Source: Mastigocoleus testarum BC008
Lineage (GTDB): Bacteria > Cyanobacteriota > Cyanobacteriia > Cyanobacteriales > Nostocaceae
NCBI RefSeq assembly: GCF_001456025.1
Contig: NZ_LMTZ01000055.1
Span: forward strand, 62,001 to 126,000
Direction: 5' to 3'
Length of the DNA: 64,000 bases
Numbering within the stretch: the stretch's first letter is position 1; every line of letters begins with the position of its first letter. Shown piece after piece: positions 1 to 8,072 of this stretch. The notes under the pieces were generated by a model that did no database searches, was not told the DNA's origin, and saw nothing but the letters and a program-made list of their open reading frames with translations. The translations under genes and the position numbers were made by a program.

Positions 1-56
1 ACCATTTGGCAATAACCTGAGAAACGCGGTAAGTAACAACTGTAGTCAACATCACT

Positions 57-1259
57 TCAAACTTTTGGTATATGAAGACTCCTTAACCATTTAGTAATTG
101 ACTCTTCAATCGATTTACGCAATCGACGATTTTCCCAGGAAAAACTATCATAAGTATGACCTTGGATATATACGCTATGCTTACGGATCAAATCTTCTTC
201 TATCAATAGCAGAACCTGTTTACCTAAACCTTCCATATAGCTTGCCTCCATAGCTATTTTAAGATTTAGTTCATCACTATGTTCGCACCCTAAAATAGCT
301 ATACCATAAGAACAAGAGATTGCGTGTACTTTTGCATTATCCCAAGTAACCGGCGTAGCCGAAAATTCATCAGATCGAATAACCTGCAGATCGAAATTCT
401 CTCCAATTTTTTTAATCGTATTGTACATATCTCGAAGAATTAAATCTGTCCTAGAAGTATTTTTGGAATCTGGAAACTTCATCATCAAAAAAATTAGCTT
501 GTTTGGATTATCACCATAATGCTTCTGAAACTTCTTAACAAACCCTTCTAATACTATTAGATGCTTGTATCCTAATAAGTTAACAATTGCTGTTCCAACG
601 GTACTTTTCCTAGACGGCTTGCTTACCAAGCTGCTTAATGGATACTTAGACTTCTTAGATTTACCCAATAATTTAATACTAGAAATCCAATGTCGTAGAT
701 AAAATATAACGGATTTTATTATACCCAAAAACGATAAAAACAAATCATAAAGTAAGTTGAGTATGCCACCCAATTTATTTGAAGAATTAGTTATTTTTCC
801 TCCTTCAAAATCATGCATACCCAAATCTTTAGGCGTAGCATATTTTTTTATAGTACCAAGTTCCCAAAATTTTTTATAATACTTCATTGAGATATTATGA
901 AAATAATCATTTAATAGCTCTTGTGAGTCAACATCAAGTTTTTTACTTTTAACAATAAAACCTTCCGCATGCAGAATTTTCCTACCTTGTGAGTCTCTCA
1001 AATATTCATTAGAGAGCATACTAATATCTTTACAGACAGCATATACAACTCGAAAAATTAACATTAAGTTACCAATACGATTTTTTCGTAGCTGCCGATG
1101 TATGACTTGTCCTTTAGCAGTTGGCTCTTCCTCTCCAATAGTATCAGCAATAACATGTAATAAATCCTCATCCCAGATAAAATGAGGTCCTAAAACTATT
1201 TTGTAATCTGATTGTTGATTACGACTAAATAAAAAAGGATATAAGGTATCTTTTAGCAT
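57..1259 (-). CDS. Hypothetical protein with C-terminal TIR-like / nucleotide-binding fold
   Basis: Protein of 400 residues that I cannot place in a named family as a whole. The last third (about residues 255-395) follows the layout of TIR-like effector domains: a first strand LIFLMMKFPDS, a helix, the strand LQVIRSDEF, a helix leading to SYGIAILGCEH, then AMEASYMEGLGKQVLLL and a final GHTYDSF element. Known members read roughly MMPF, then a polar strand, then a strand with a following acidic residue, then YE-x-G-x-A. A hydrophobic stretch at about residues 162-190 could touch or cross the membrane. The first 150 residues are unrecognised. The gene starts 66 bp after the GTPase gene on the same strand, so the two probably form an operon. 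I infer an effector or partner of that GTPase. The fold call rests on pattern only. Confidence 0.45.
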   Translation of the reverse strand: MLKDTLYPFLFSRNQQSDYKIVLGPHFIWDEDLLHVIADTIGEEEPTAKGQVIHRQLRKNRIGNLMLIFRVVYAVCKDISMLSNEYLRDSQGRKILHAEGFIVKSKKLDVDSQELLNDYFHNISMKYYKKFWELGTIKKYATPKDLGMHDFEGGKITNSSNKLGGILNLLYDLFLSFLGIIKSVIFYLRHWISSIKLLGKSKKSKYPLSSLVSKPSRKSTVGTAIVNLLGYKHLIVLEGFVKKFQKHYGDNPNKLIFLMMKFPDSKNTSRTDLILRDMYNTIKKIGENFDLQVIRSDEFSATPVTWDNAKVHAISCSYGIAILGCEHSDELNLKIAMEASYMEGLGKQVLLLIEEDLIRKHSVYIQGHTYDSFSWENRRLRKSIEESITKWLRSLHIPKV

Positions 1260-1325
1260 CGTTTTAATTATTTTATCTTAGCGGTAAATCACTCTGTGAA
1301 CGTTTTAATTTTATAATTCTAAATA

Positions 1326-2459
1326 TCACTTTTTGAGTATGCTTCCTTTATTCTCAGGTGATATTTCAAAATTTTGTACATCATCTTTAAATTGCCTTAC
1401 TAGCTTAAGTAATGCTTTCCTTTTTTCATTTGTAATGTAAGAGTCATTAGATTGTTTACGAAAAATTTCTTCAAGTATTCGCACGCTTATCCATTGAAAT
1501 CCATTAGGTAGAAATTCAGATAATGGGTTTAATAAGTAGATGAGAATTGCGGAAGATCTTAAACTTAAAATAAATTTTCTAAATCCTGTTATTTCTTCTA
1601 ATTTTATACCTTGTTTATTTTCATATTTATCTAATGAACCTTGAAGAACATCAATCAAAATATAAGCTAAAGGAATTTCAATATTTAAAGCTTCTATCTT
1701 TCTGCTCATTGTCATATTTATTTTTTTTCTTATCATTTTATTAATTTTATTGATAAATCTCTGTCTTCTACTCCCTCTGTAATCAACAAAATCTCTTCCC
1801 AAAGCACTTATAGGAATTAAACGAGTAGTACTCGGTGAATCCCTTGCCTGTAAAAACTTGTCAAATTCTGGAATGTCTGATTTAAGTTTTTTATTTATAT
1901 CTTGCAATGAAAATTTACTTAACTCTTTTATATAATCCCACTTAGAAATAATGAAATGAACAGGTAGTGAGTGTCGGTCATTTTGAGTTATCTCTTGAAG
2001 CATTTTTCTTAAATCGTAAAGAAATTGATCGTGATCTTGTGTCTTTTTATCCTCTATAAAATCTAGTAACTTAGCGCCATCTAATAAGCAAAGTAAAACA
2101 TCAGCAGATGCTATTTGACTTTTTAGTCTTTCATTATTTCCTTCAATAAAGGTTCCGCCAGCATAATCAATATAACTAAACTTGCAAGCTTTATAAGCTC
2201 GATTTTCACCTGGAACTATCAAATAGCAATTGAAAAACCATATCTGTGTACTACGGGTTCCATCAGGCCAATTTTCAGAAGGTGAGACCAAGGTTTCAAA
2301 AACTTTTTCTAGAGAATTCTCTCTTTGCCCATTTGATTCTAGAAAAAGATAATAACTGCCTAGTTGTAATATTTTGAGCTTATTATATAAACAAGAAAGA
2401 TATATGGTCTTACCTGCACCAGACCCTCCTAACATCACAATACTAAAATTAGGTATCAT
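1326..2459 (-). CDS. P-loop GTPase (TRAFAC-type, conflict-system-like)
   Basis: Protein of 377 residues with a complete set of GTPase motifs. The P-loop GGSGAGKT is near residues 11-18 and is followed by IYLSCLYNKL. The G3-like motif is DYAGG (about residue 97), the G4-like motif is SKWD (about 171) after strand VHFII, and PISALG (about 217) fits G5. The GKT-x-YL signature after the P-loop is typical of the bacterial GTPases described as DO-GTPases in NTP-dependent conflict systems; I make that link from memory. The C-terminal 130 residues are helical with a hydrophobic segment (SAILIYLLNPL) and carry no domain I recognise. It is the first gene of a likely two-gene unit with the TIR-like protein downstream. 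GTP binding is well supported; the biological role is inferred. Confidence 0.7.
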   Translation of the reverse strand: MIPNFSIVMLGGSGAGKTIYLSCLYNKLKILQLGSYYLFLESNGQRENSLEKVFETLVSPSENWPDGTRSTQIWFFNCYLIVPGENRAYKACKFSYIDYAGGTFIEGNNERLKSQIASADVLLCLLDGAKLLDFIEDKKTQDHDQFLYDLRKMLQEITQNDRHSLPVHFIISKWDYIKELSKFSLQDINKKLKSDIPEFDKFLQARDSPSTTRLIPISALGRDFVDYRGSRRQRFINKINKMIRKKINMTMSRKIEALNIEIPLAYILIDVLQGSLDKYENKQGIKLEEITGFRKFILSLRSSAILIYLLNPLSEFLPNGFQWISVRILEEIFRKQSNDSYITNEKRKALLKLVRQFKDDVQNFEISPENKGSILKK

Positions 2460-2908
2460 AATTAATTACAGATATCTCATTAATTTTGATAATTAAAGAT
2501 AAATCGATATCAAATCAAATTGACTCAAGATAATAAATTTTGCGTCAATCAAGATGGTAAAAATTAGAAATAAGTTAAGAATCGAGGCCTCAATCTTTAA
2601 AATTCTCAAATGCAAGGCAACTAAGAATATTCAGCTATAACAAAAGGAAATCTGCTACTCAGAATCGGATACCAAGTTGATATAACAAATAAACTTCAAA
2701 GTAATTATATACAAAGCTTTCATCAAGACATCAATGCTTGTGAACTGGCAAAATATCAACTATAATATTATACCTTCATTTTTTATATAGCAAGTATTTT
2801 TGATAACTTCCCCAATAAACGGGCAATAACAAAATTAATTAACAAAATTGGTTTATGCTGGTATCAGAGAAAGTTTAAGAAATTTTAAGTTTTGCTAAGA
2901 GTTCGCTC
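2460..2908. other. Gene-free stretch between divergent GTPase and queD-like genes
   Basis: AT-rich stretch of about 450 bp between two divergently transcribed genes, so it should hold both promoters. I looked for a preQ1 riboswitch ahead of the pterin synthase gene and did not see one. No repeat or open frame stands out. Confidence 0.6.
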
Positions 2909-3781
2909 ATGCAATGCATAGTTAATCGTCGCGCTCAATTTTCTGCTAGTCACCGATATTGGCTACCAGAATTGAGCGAATCTGAAAATAAAGATAAATT
3001 TGGTGCTTGTTCGCGGTTCCCCGGACACGGACATAATTATGTCTTGTTTATTTCCCTCGCTGGGGAACTAGACGAATATGGAATGGTACTAAATTTATCT
3101 GATGTCAAACAAGTAATCAAGAAGGAAGTTACTTCTCAACTTGATTTTTCCTATCTCAATGATGTGTGGGAAGAGTTTCAAGAAACACTCCCTACTACTG
3201 AAAATATTGCCCGAATTATTTGGCAACGTCTAGTACCTCAGTTACCTTTAGTCCGCGTGCAGTTGTTTGAACACCCAGAACTTTGGGCTGAATATATGGG
3301 AAACGGAATGGAATCTTATTTAACTGTTAGTACTCACTTTAGTGCTGCTCACAGATTAGCGCACCCCGACCTGAGTCTTGAAAATAATTTTGAGATTTAC
3401 GGTAAATGTGCTCGCCCTAATGGACACGGACATAATTATCATTTAGAAGTTACCGTCAAAGGGGAAATTGATGGACGAACTGGAATGATTGTTGATTTAG
3501 GAGAGTTAAATCAAGTCATCGAAGACTTAGTTGTCGAACCATTCGACCACACTTTCTTAAATAAAGACATACCTCATTTTGCTTCTGTTGTTCCTACCGC
3601 CGAGAACATTGCTTTGCATATTAGTAACTTATTGCAATCGCCGATCAAGGAATTAGGAGCAAAACTTCATAAGGTTAAGCTAATCGAAAGCCCAAATAAT
3701 TCTTGTGAAATCTATTGCACCGAATCTGGAGATAATTCCCAAACTGGCGTTCAAAATCAGCCTGTATTGATGCAGGTATAA
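2909..3781 (+). CDS. queD: Tandem-domain 6-carboxytetrahydropterin synthase (QueD / PTPS family)
   Basis: Protein of 290 residues made of two 6-pyruvoyl/6-carboxytetrahydropterin synthase domains, at about residues 5-130 and 138-270. Family members convert dihydroneopterin triphosphate, feeding queuosine or tetrahydropterin synthesis; single-domain forms are 120-150 residues. Both halves keep the zinc histidines (FSASHR and GHGHNY in the first, FSAAHR and GHGHNY in the second) and the catalytic cysteine (FGACSR, YGKCAR). Only the second half keeps the catalytic Asp-His pair in FDHTFLN; the first reads LDFSYLN, with Phe for His. The second domain is therefore probably the active one, with the first structural or altered in specificity. 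It is monocistronic, with a strong hairpin just downstream. Family is certain; whether the product serves queuosine or pterin synthesis is not shown by the sequence. Confidence 0.85.
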   Translation: MQCIVNRRAQFSASHRYWLPELSESENKDKFGACSRFPGHGHNYVLFISLAGELDEYGMVLNLSDVKQVIKKEVTSQLDFSYLNDVWEEFQETLPTTENIARIIWQRLVPQLPLVRVQLFEHPELWAEYMGNGMESYLTVSTHFSAAHRLAHPDLSLENNFEIYGKCARPNGHGHNYHLEVTVKGEIDGRTGMIVDLGELNQVIEDLVVEPFDHTFLNKDIPHFASVVPTAENIALHISNLLQSPIKELGAKLHKVKLIESPNNSCEIYCTESGDNSQTGVQNQPVLMQV

Positions 3782-3818
3782 CAAGCTTTCTTTAAGCAAT
3801 AAACTTTGTAGAGATTTT

Positions 3819-3860
3819 GTAGAGACGTTCCATAGAACACCTCTACTTTAGCGTCTCTAC
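3819..3860 (+). terminator. Palindromic repeat acting as probable terminator of the queD-like gene
   Basis: The outer arms GTAGAGACG and AGCGTCTCTAC pair, with an inner TTCCATAGAA hairpin, 38 bp after the stop codon, followed by ATTTTATTATTT. It belongs to the GTAGAGACG palindrome family seen elsewhere in the window. Confidence 0.5.
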
Positions 3861-3955
3861 ATTTTATTATTTGGAGTTTCTAACCTCCAGAAAACTTCTA
3901 AAAAAACTTATAGCGGATTGCAAGTAAGTGAGGTGTAGCCAAAAAGCTAGAAGTT

Positions 3956-4085
3956 ATATCATGTCCGGTAAAACACTTGCGATAAGGTTCGTAGTAGCGC
4001 TTTAGCGCCATAGTAAAGATATTGGCGCTAAAGCGCTACTACAAACAAACATATTTTTTCATAAGTAATTAAGCGGACATGATAT
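3956..4085. mobile_element. MITE-like element with perfect terminal inverted repeats
   Basis: 130-bp element bounded by the perfect 12-bp inverted repeat ATATCATGTCCG. Its centre is a perfect 20-bp stem, GTAGTAGCGCTTTAGCGCCA at 3991-4010, whose reverse complement lies at 4023-4042 across a 12-bp loop. It contains no open frame, so it would have to be moved by a transposase encoded elsewhere. A fragment of the same end family (ATATCAAGTCCGCTTAATTA) lies at 13124. Confidence 0.7.
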
Positions 4086-4102
4086 TATACGTAAAGCAGG
4101 TT

Positions 4103-4142
4103 TCACTCCTGACTCCTGTCTCCTGTCTCCTGACTTCTGCTA
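4103..4142. repeat. Heptamer tandem repeat forming the 3' end of the protease gene
   Basis: On the minus strand this reads about five units of the agtcagg/agacagg type (period 7). It encodes the final residues and overlaps the stop codon of the PrsW-like gene. Confidence 0.75.
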
Positions 4143-5149
4143 TAAGGTGATTCTTCAGTATGCTCTAACCCATCAAGCTTCTGTGGTAAATACTGGGTTC
4201 CGGAAAAGTATAGGTAGCGATATATTCCCCAAGCTAAGATCCCAAAACCTATATTTACTAAAGAACGACTTAGTGTAAACCACAAAATACTTGACCCGAA
4301 AAATTCTCCCCAGCTTAAGGGACTTAAAATTCGAGCAAGAAGAAATAAACCAAAAATTGCATTACCACCTAATATCAAGGTTAATAAAATCAAACCGCGC
4401 TGGAAGTAACGATGTTTGGGAGTTTTTGCTGTGACGAGAATTATTGACGACTTGCGTTCGATTTTGCGCAGTAATTGTTCCAAGCGCCAGAACATCCACA
4501 ATAATAATGGGAATAACCCATAGTTCAAAAAGCTGAGTGAAGGCTCGCGCGAAGCGCTCGAAAGAATATTTACCAATGCATGACAAATTATAGAATTAAT
4601 CCAAGCTTGGGGAAATAGCTTGCGATCGTCTTCGGAATCGATTCTACATCCAACAGTAATTGCAATCGCATATGCCCAAGGTGCAGAAAACATTGCATGT
4701 GCTGGCGTACGAATTAACCTTTCTACAATTGATTCAGTGCCATTAAGTAGAGAAACACAATTTTGTTGGGCAGTAAATCCCAAAGAAACTGCGATCGCAA
4801 ATAAAAAGAGACTAGTACGTCGTAATTTGTACCGTCTTTGAAAAAACCAAGCAGGTAAGAATACAGTAGCTAATTTACAAGTTTCTTCAATTGGTGCAAC
4901 TTTTACAAGTTGTCGCCAAATTTCTACCACTAGGTAGCCTCTAATGCTTTGCCAATTTGTAAATGTACCCAGAATTATTTCAAAATTGGATTGTAAAATA
5001 AGAGCAATCCCACCAGAAATTGCTCCAAGTGCAAAAAACAACAGTAGACGAAACAGGGACGGGCTATTGGGAACGCGGTGAAAATAGTAAAATAAAAGTA
5101 GTAGTGGTGGTAAAACTCCCCACAATATTAAATAATTCAGTTCGCTCAA
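4103..5149 (-). CDS. PrsW-family intramembrane metalloprotease
   Basis: Membrane protein of 348 residues with about eight hydrophobic segments. It carries the family's ordered motifs: APIEETCKLA (the EExxK motif, about residue 85), GFTAQQN (about 123, where relatives usually read a Glu-Asn ending), HAMFSA (about 150) and HALVNI (about 188). In Bacillus PrsW cleaves an anti-sigma factor; here the substrate is unknown. The likely start is a TTG 5 bp after the stop of the methyltransferase gene, so the two are probably translated as a unit. The last dozen residues (SRSQETGDRSQE) are encoded by a heptamer repeat that runs through the stop codon, so the natural C-terminus has been extended or replaced by repeat DNA. 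The Gln in motif 2 is worth comparing with relatives before assuming activity. Confidence 0.75.
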   Translation of the reverse strand: MSELNYLILWGVLPPLLLLFYYFHRVPNSPSLFRLLLFFALGAISGGIALILQSNFEIILGTFTNWQSIRGYLVVEIWRQLVKVAPIEETCKLATVFLPAWFFQRRYKLRRTSLFLFAIAVSLGFTAQQNCVSLLNGTESIVERLIRTPAHAMFSAPWAYAIAITVGCRIDSEDDRKLFPQAWINSIICHALVNILSSASREPSLSFLNYGLFPLLLWMFWRLEQLLRKIERKSSIILVTAKTPKHRYFQRGLILLTLILGGNAIFGLFLLARILSPLSWGEFFGSSILWFTLSRSLVNIGFGILAWGIYRYLYFSGTQYLPQKLDGLEHTEESPYSRSQETGDRSQE

Positions 5150-5154
5150 ATTTT

Positions 5155-6069
5155 TTATACCCGAGCAATGACTGTACGATGTCGAGGACTATTGAAGCTG
5201 ATGCTAGGAGTCTGGAATCCAGCATCAATTAGAGCTTGCTTAATGTCGAAACTGAAGTACTCATCAAGATAAGGCTCAGTACTTTTAAGTAATGTCAACA
5301 CATAAGGTGGCATTTTTTTGAAAGCTTCCGAGCAAGGATTCATATCCATAATTGCAAAATATCCACCAGGAGTCAGCAAACGTTTAGCCTCTGCAAATAT
5401 CTGTCTAGTTGCTGACTGGGGTAATTCGTGACAAACCAAACAGATAGATACTAAGTCATATAAAGCATCTTTTAACCCTGTGGATTCTGCAGCTGCATGA
5501 ACCCAATTGATATTAGCTTGACGTTGTTTTGAATTATAGTTAGCAACAGCTAAAAAGTAGGGAGATAAATCTACACCTGTGATTTTGGCGTGGGGATAAA
5601 TTTCTTGTAAAGCAAAGGTGCTCAGACCTACACTGCAACCCAAATCTAGAATATTTTCGGGTGTTTGGGAAATTTCGACCTTGAGGACATCGTGATAGCT
5701 TTGGCGTAGTTTTGCATCACCTTCCGAATTGGTACCACCCCAAAGTTTAGCGTGAACGGCGTAAGCTGCAGATTCTACCTCAAAAGCAGCTAGCCAACTC
5801 ATATTACCTTGTTCGTAAGCATGAAATGAGGTGAGGTAATAATCTGGATAAGAAATTTGGTGATTTTGTACTTTTGCTAAATCGGTTTCCCAATTACGTA
5901 ATTGCAATTGTTCGACTGTTTTTGTCCAAGGTACGCCAATTTTTTCCGCACGTTTAATCATCATTTGACGTGCTTGGTGTTTAGCAAAGTCAGCTAAAGG
6001 TTTAATTGATAGCACTCCATTTACTAACCGGGAGGCTAGATCGGGAGGATTTTTGACAGCAACACTCAT
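5155..6069 (-). CDS. Class I SAM-dependent methyltransferase
   Basis: Protein of 304 residues. The SAM-binding motif I is ILDLGCSVGLST (about residue 138), followed by the acidic end of strand 2 in ITGVDLSPYF and a motif-III-like YDLVSICLVCHELP. The Rossmann core covers about residues 130-280. The first 120 residues are helical and hold KTVEQLQLRNWE, a form I associate with cyanobacterial relatives of unknown substrate. The substrate cannot be told from sequence. The gene precedes the PrsW-like protease by 5 bp on the same strand, so they are likely co-transcribed. Confidence 0.75.
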   Translation of the reverse strand: MSVAVKNPPDLASRLVNGVLSIKPLADFAKHQARQMMIKRAEKIGVPWTKTVEQLQLRNWETDLAKVQNHQISYPDYYLTSFHAYEQGNMSWLAAFEVESAAYAVHAKLWGGTNSEGDAKLRQSYHDVLKVEISQTPENILDLGCSVGLSTFALQEIYPHAKITGVDLSPYFLAVANYNSKQRQANINWVHAAAESTGLKDALYDLVSICLVCHELPQSATRQIFAEAKRLLTPGGYFAIMDMNPCSEAFKKMPPYVLTLLKSTEPYLDEYFSFDIKQALIDAGFQTPSISFNSPRHRTVIARV

Positions 6070-6159
6070 CGCTCAGCTTTTCTTGGACTATTCGTTCACT
6101 TTTGGCATGATAACTGAGCTTGGGGCATAAGAAATATAAGAAGTCTTTACATTAGGTGG

Positions 6160-6212
6160 TAATGGGTAATTGGTAATTGGTAATGGGTAATGGGTAATTG
6201 GTAATTGAACAA
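6160..6212. repeat. Heptamer tandem repeat (gtaatgg/gtaattg)
   Basis: About seven 7-bp units of the type ggtaatt and ggtaatg in the spacer upstream of the methyltransferase gene. This is one of the short tandemly repeated repetitive families typical of filamentous cyanobacteria. Confidence 0.75.
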
Positions 6213-6347
6213 GCCTGTAGCTTTCAATAAAACAGCAATATGAATGTCAGTAGCATTGCATCTAAGATTATTAAGATTTACCACTCAGATAGATAAGACG
6301 CATTTAACTCCCTGTTCCCTTCATAGTAATCCCATAAATAAGAAGAA

Positions 6348-6944
6348 TTATTGATCGCAAAGAATTAACGGTTCAGGAGGCTCAGTGGTTTCAAGAGAAC
6401 CTTTATAAACTAAAATTTCAGGTTTAATTGCTGTGTTTGTAGGTATAAAGGTCAGGATACATAATTCTGGAATGCGATCACAATCATCACCGTCAAGATC
6501 CCTGTATTTGAGATGGGGAGAATTTTCGATCTCCTCCGTAGTGAAATTGCGATTTTGAAATAATAATTGATAGTGTCCTACCGGTAATGTAAAAGAAAAA
6601 ATCGTAGCATCGTCATCTCCAAAAAGATATACCCGTTCCCCATCAACAATTTGGAAAGGAAGGGCGATCGCACTAGCTTCAAAGGAGTCCTTAGCCGCAG
6701 CAATAATTGGATCCATCTCTAAGGTTTGAGAAACTGCTATCTTTACCCAATAACTTTCAGCATCGCTCAACATATCAAACCCAATAAAATCGGGATACCA
6801 AATAAATCCTTGGGGTCCCATTAGTAAATTTGGCACTCGATTTTCATATCCTTCCTTCCTCCTATACACTTCCGATGACTTAGAAATGTGGATAAATGGA
6901 GTGGATACATTATCTATTTTGATTTCTGCAAGTATTTTATTCAC
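6348..6944 (-). CDS. Hypothetical protein, possibly ComJ-like
   Basis: Acidic, soluble protein of 198 residues with no signal peptide or membrane segment; the start is a GTG. The central part (about residues 75-130: ASAIALPFQIVDG, then TIFSFTLPVGHYQLLFQ) resembles the pattern of ComJ-type proteins, beta-sandwich inhibitors of the NucA nuclease in Bacillus: an A-x-x-PF-x-V strand pair, then F-x-LP-x-G-x-Y-x-L. The likeness is weak and the length exceeds ComJ (about 130), so immunity or inhibition is only a suggestion. No partner nuclease lies nearby. It is a single gene in a repeat-rich spacer region. Confidence 0.5.
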   Translation of the reverse strand: MNKILAEIKIDNVSTPFIHISKSSEVYRRKEGYENRVPNLLMGPQGFIWYPDFIGFDMLSDAESYWVKIAVSQTLEMDPIIAAAKDSFEASAIALPFQIVDGERVYLFGDDDATIFSFTLPVGHYQLLFQNRNFTTEEIENSPHLKYRDLDGDDCDRIPELCILTFIPTNTAIKPEILVYKGSLETTEPPEPLILCDQ

Positions 6945-7312
6945 AAATAAATAACAATTACTGGGTGATTCTTATAGTCCCACGTTTATAAGACGAAGGG
7001 AGAACATCAGTTAATTTTATAGGTAAAATCAAGCTACAAATAAAATTTAGCTTTCATTTTCCTGCCTGCATAAAACAGATGATCATAATTAAGATTAGGT
7101 GCAGAAGTCATTTTTAATATGTTATTGCAGGGTTAAAATACTGCGAGCGTCCCAATAAGTTTAGTATATATGCGGTAGCAAGTCATCTAGGTATTAAGTA
7201 ACTATTTTTATATTAGCTTTCAGGTATTATACTTGGACACATCCTAGTTTTATAAAGTTACAATCTGAGTGTTTACGCACTTACAGTAATTCAGTATTTA
7301 TTTTTACTTAAA
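6945..7312. other. Gene-free stretch between divergent genes
   Basis: AT-rich DNA between the ComJ-like gene and the first PspA-like gene. It should contain both promoters. I see no repeat, terminator or small gene. Confidence 0.55.
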
Positions 7313-8026
7313 ATGAAAAAAGTTATTTATTGGCTGATGGGTGACAAAGCCGGTCGTACTGTAGTTGGAGCTTGGAATTGGTTATGGGGAATACCCGTAG
7401 AATCTGGTGGTAAAGTTGCCGTAGCGGTTGCGGAGGAATCGCTACAATCAATGCAAGAATCCGTGCAAAAATTAGCACAAGCAGTTGCCGGTCAAGAAGG
7501 TGCTTATAAAAGGGCAAAGCAAAAATATGAAGAAAAAATCAAAGAGCTAAAAACCTTTGAAAAACAAGCTTTGACTGCACAAAAACAGGGGAATCAAGAA
7601 GCTGCAAGGCTGGCGATGACTAGAGTTGTCCAAGCGGAACAGATTTTACCGAAGCTTGAAGAGATGGTTAAACAAGCTGAAACAGCAGTCAATGCTTCCA
7701 AAGATAAGCTAAACCGGGAACGGATTAAGTTAGAATCATATAAGGCTGACATGCAGAATATGAAAGATATTTCTGAGGTCAATGCCGCATTAGAACAGAT
7801 TGCGAAAGTTAACAACGAATTTGATATCGGTTCAGCGAAAAGTCAATTTGAAGCAGCCAAAGGTGCAGTCGAACGTCGAAACTTAAGTGCGGAAGCCTTG
7901 GCTGAATTATCAGAAAATCCGGCGGAAAAGTTACAAGCTGATTTGGAAAATATGACTTTAGATGACGAAGTTGCTCGTCGTCTACAAATTTTAGAAGATT
8001 CCGATCCTAAGCAACTACCAGAATAA
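7313..8026 (+). CDS. PspA/IM30-like coiled-coil protein, copy 1
   Basis: Protein of 237 residues, nearly all helix and rich in Lys, Glu, Gln and Ala. An N-terminal amphipathic segment with tryptophans (WLMGDKAGRTVVGAWNWLWG, residues 7-26) looks suited to membrane-surface binding. Residues 45-200 form the long coiled coil expected of PspA/IM30 (ESCRT-III-like) proteins, including the run ARLAMTRVVQAEQILPKLEE. These proteins coat and repair membranes; Vipp1 of cyanobacteria does so on thylakoids. The gene lies 46 bp before a membrane-anchored solute-binding protein gene, and the whole pair is repeated at 10742-12605. The two PspA-like copies are similar across their whole length, so they arose by tandem duplication. 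Family membership is likely; the exact role is unknown. Confidence 0.7.
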   Translation: MKKVIYWLMGDKAGRTVVGAWNWLWGIPVESGGKVAVAVAEESLQSMQESVQKLAQAVAGQEGAYKRAKQKYEEKIKELKTFEKQALTAQKQGNQEAARLAMTRVVQAEQILPKLEEMVKQAETAVNASKDKLNRERIKLESYKADMQNMKDISEVNAALEQIAKVNNEFDIGSAKSQFEAAKGAVERRNLSAEALAELSENPAEKLQADLENMTLDDEVARRLQILEDSDPKQLPE

Positions 8027-8072
8027 GTAAATACGTAAGTTTAAGTTTTAACTACAAATCAAATTAAATATT

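Larger units (their letters stand above)
3782..4102. other. Gene-free stretch filled with repeats
   Basis: This stretch separates two convergent genes. It holds the GTAGAGACG-type hairpin and a complete MITE-like element. The left flank of that element (CAAGTAAGTGAGGTGTAGCC) is similar to a stretch near 62845, which suggests another dispersed repeat. No gene is seen. Confidence 0.65.

Noticed and set aside
2650..2908. preQ1 riboswitch before the QueD-like gene
   Set aside because: No stem-loop followed by the A-rich tail typical of the class was found by eye.
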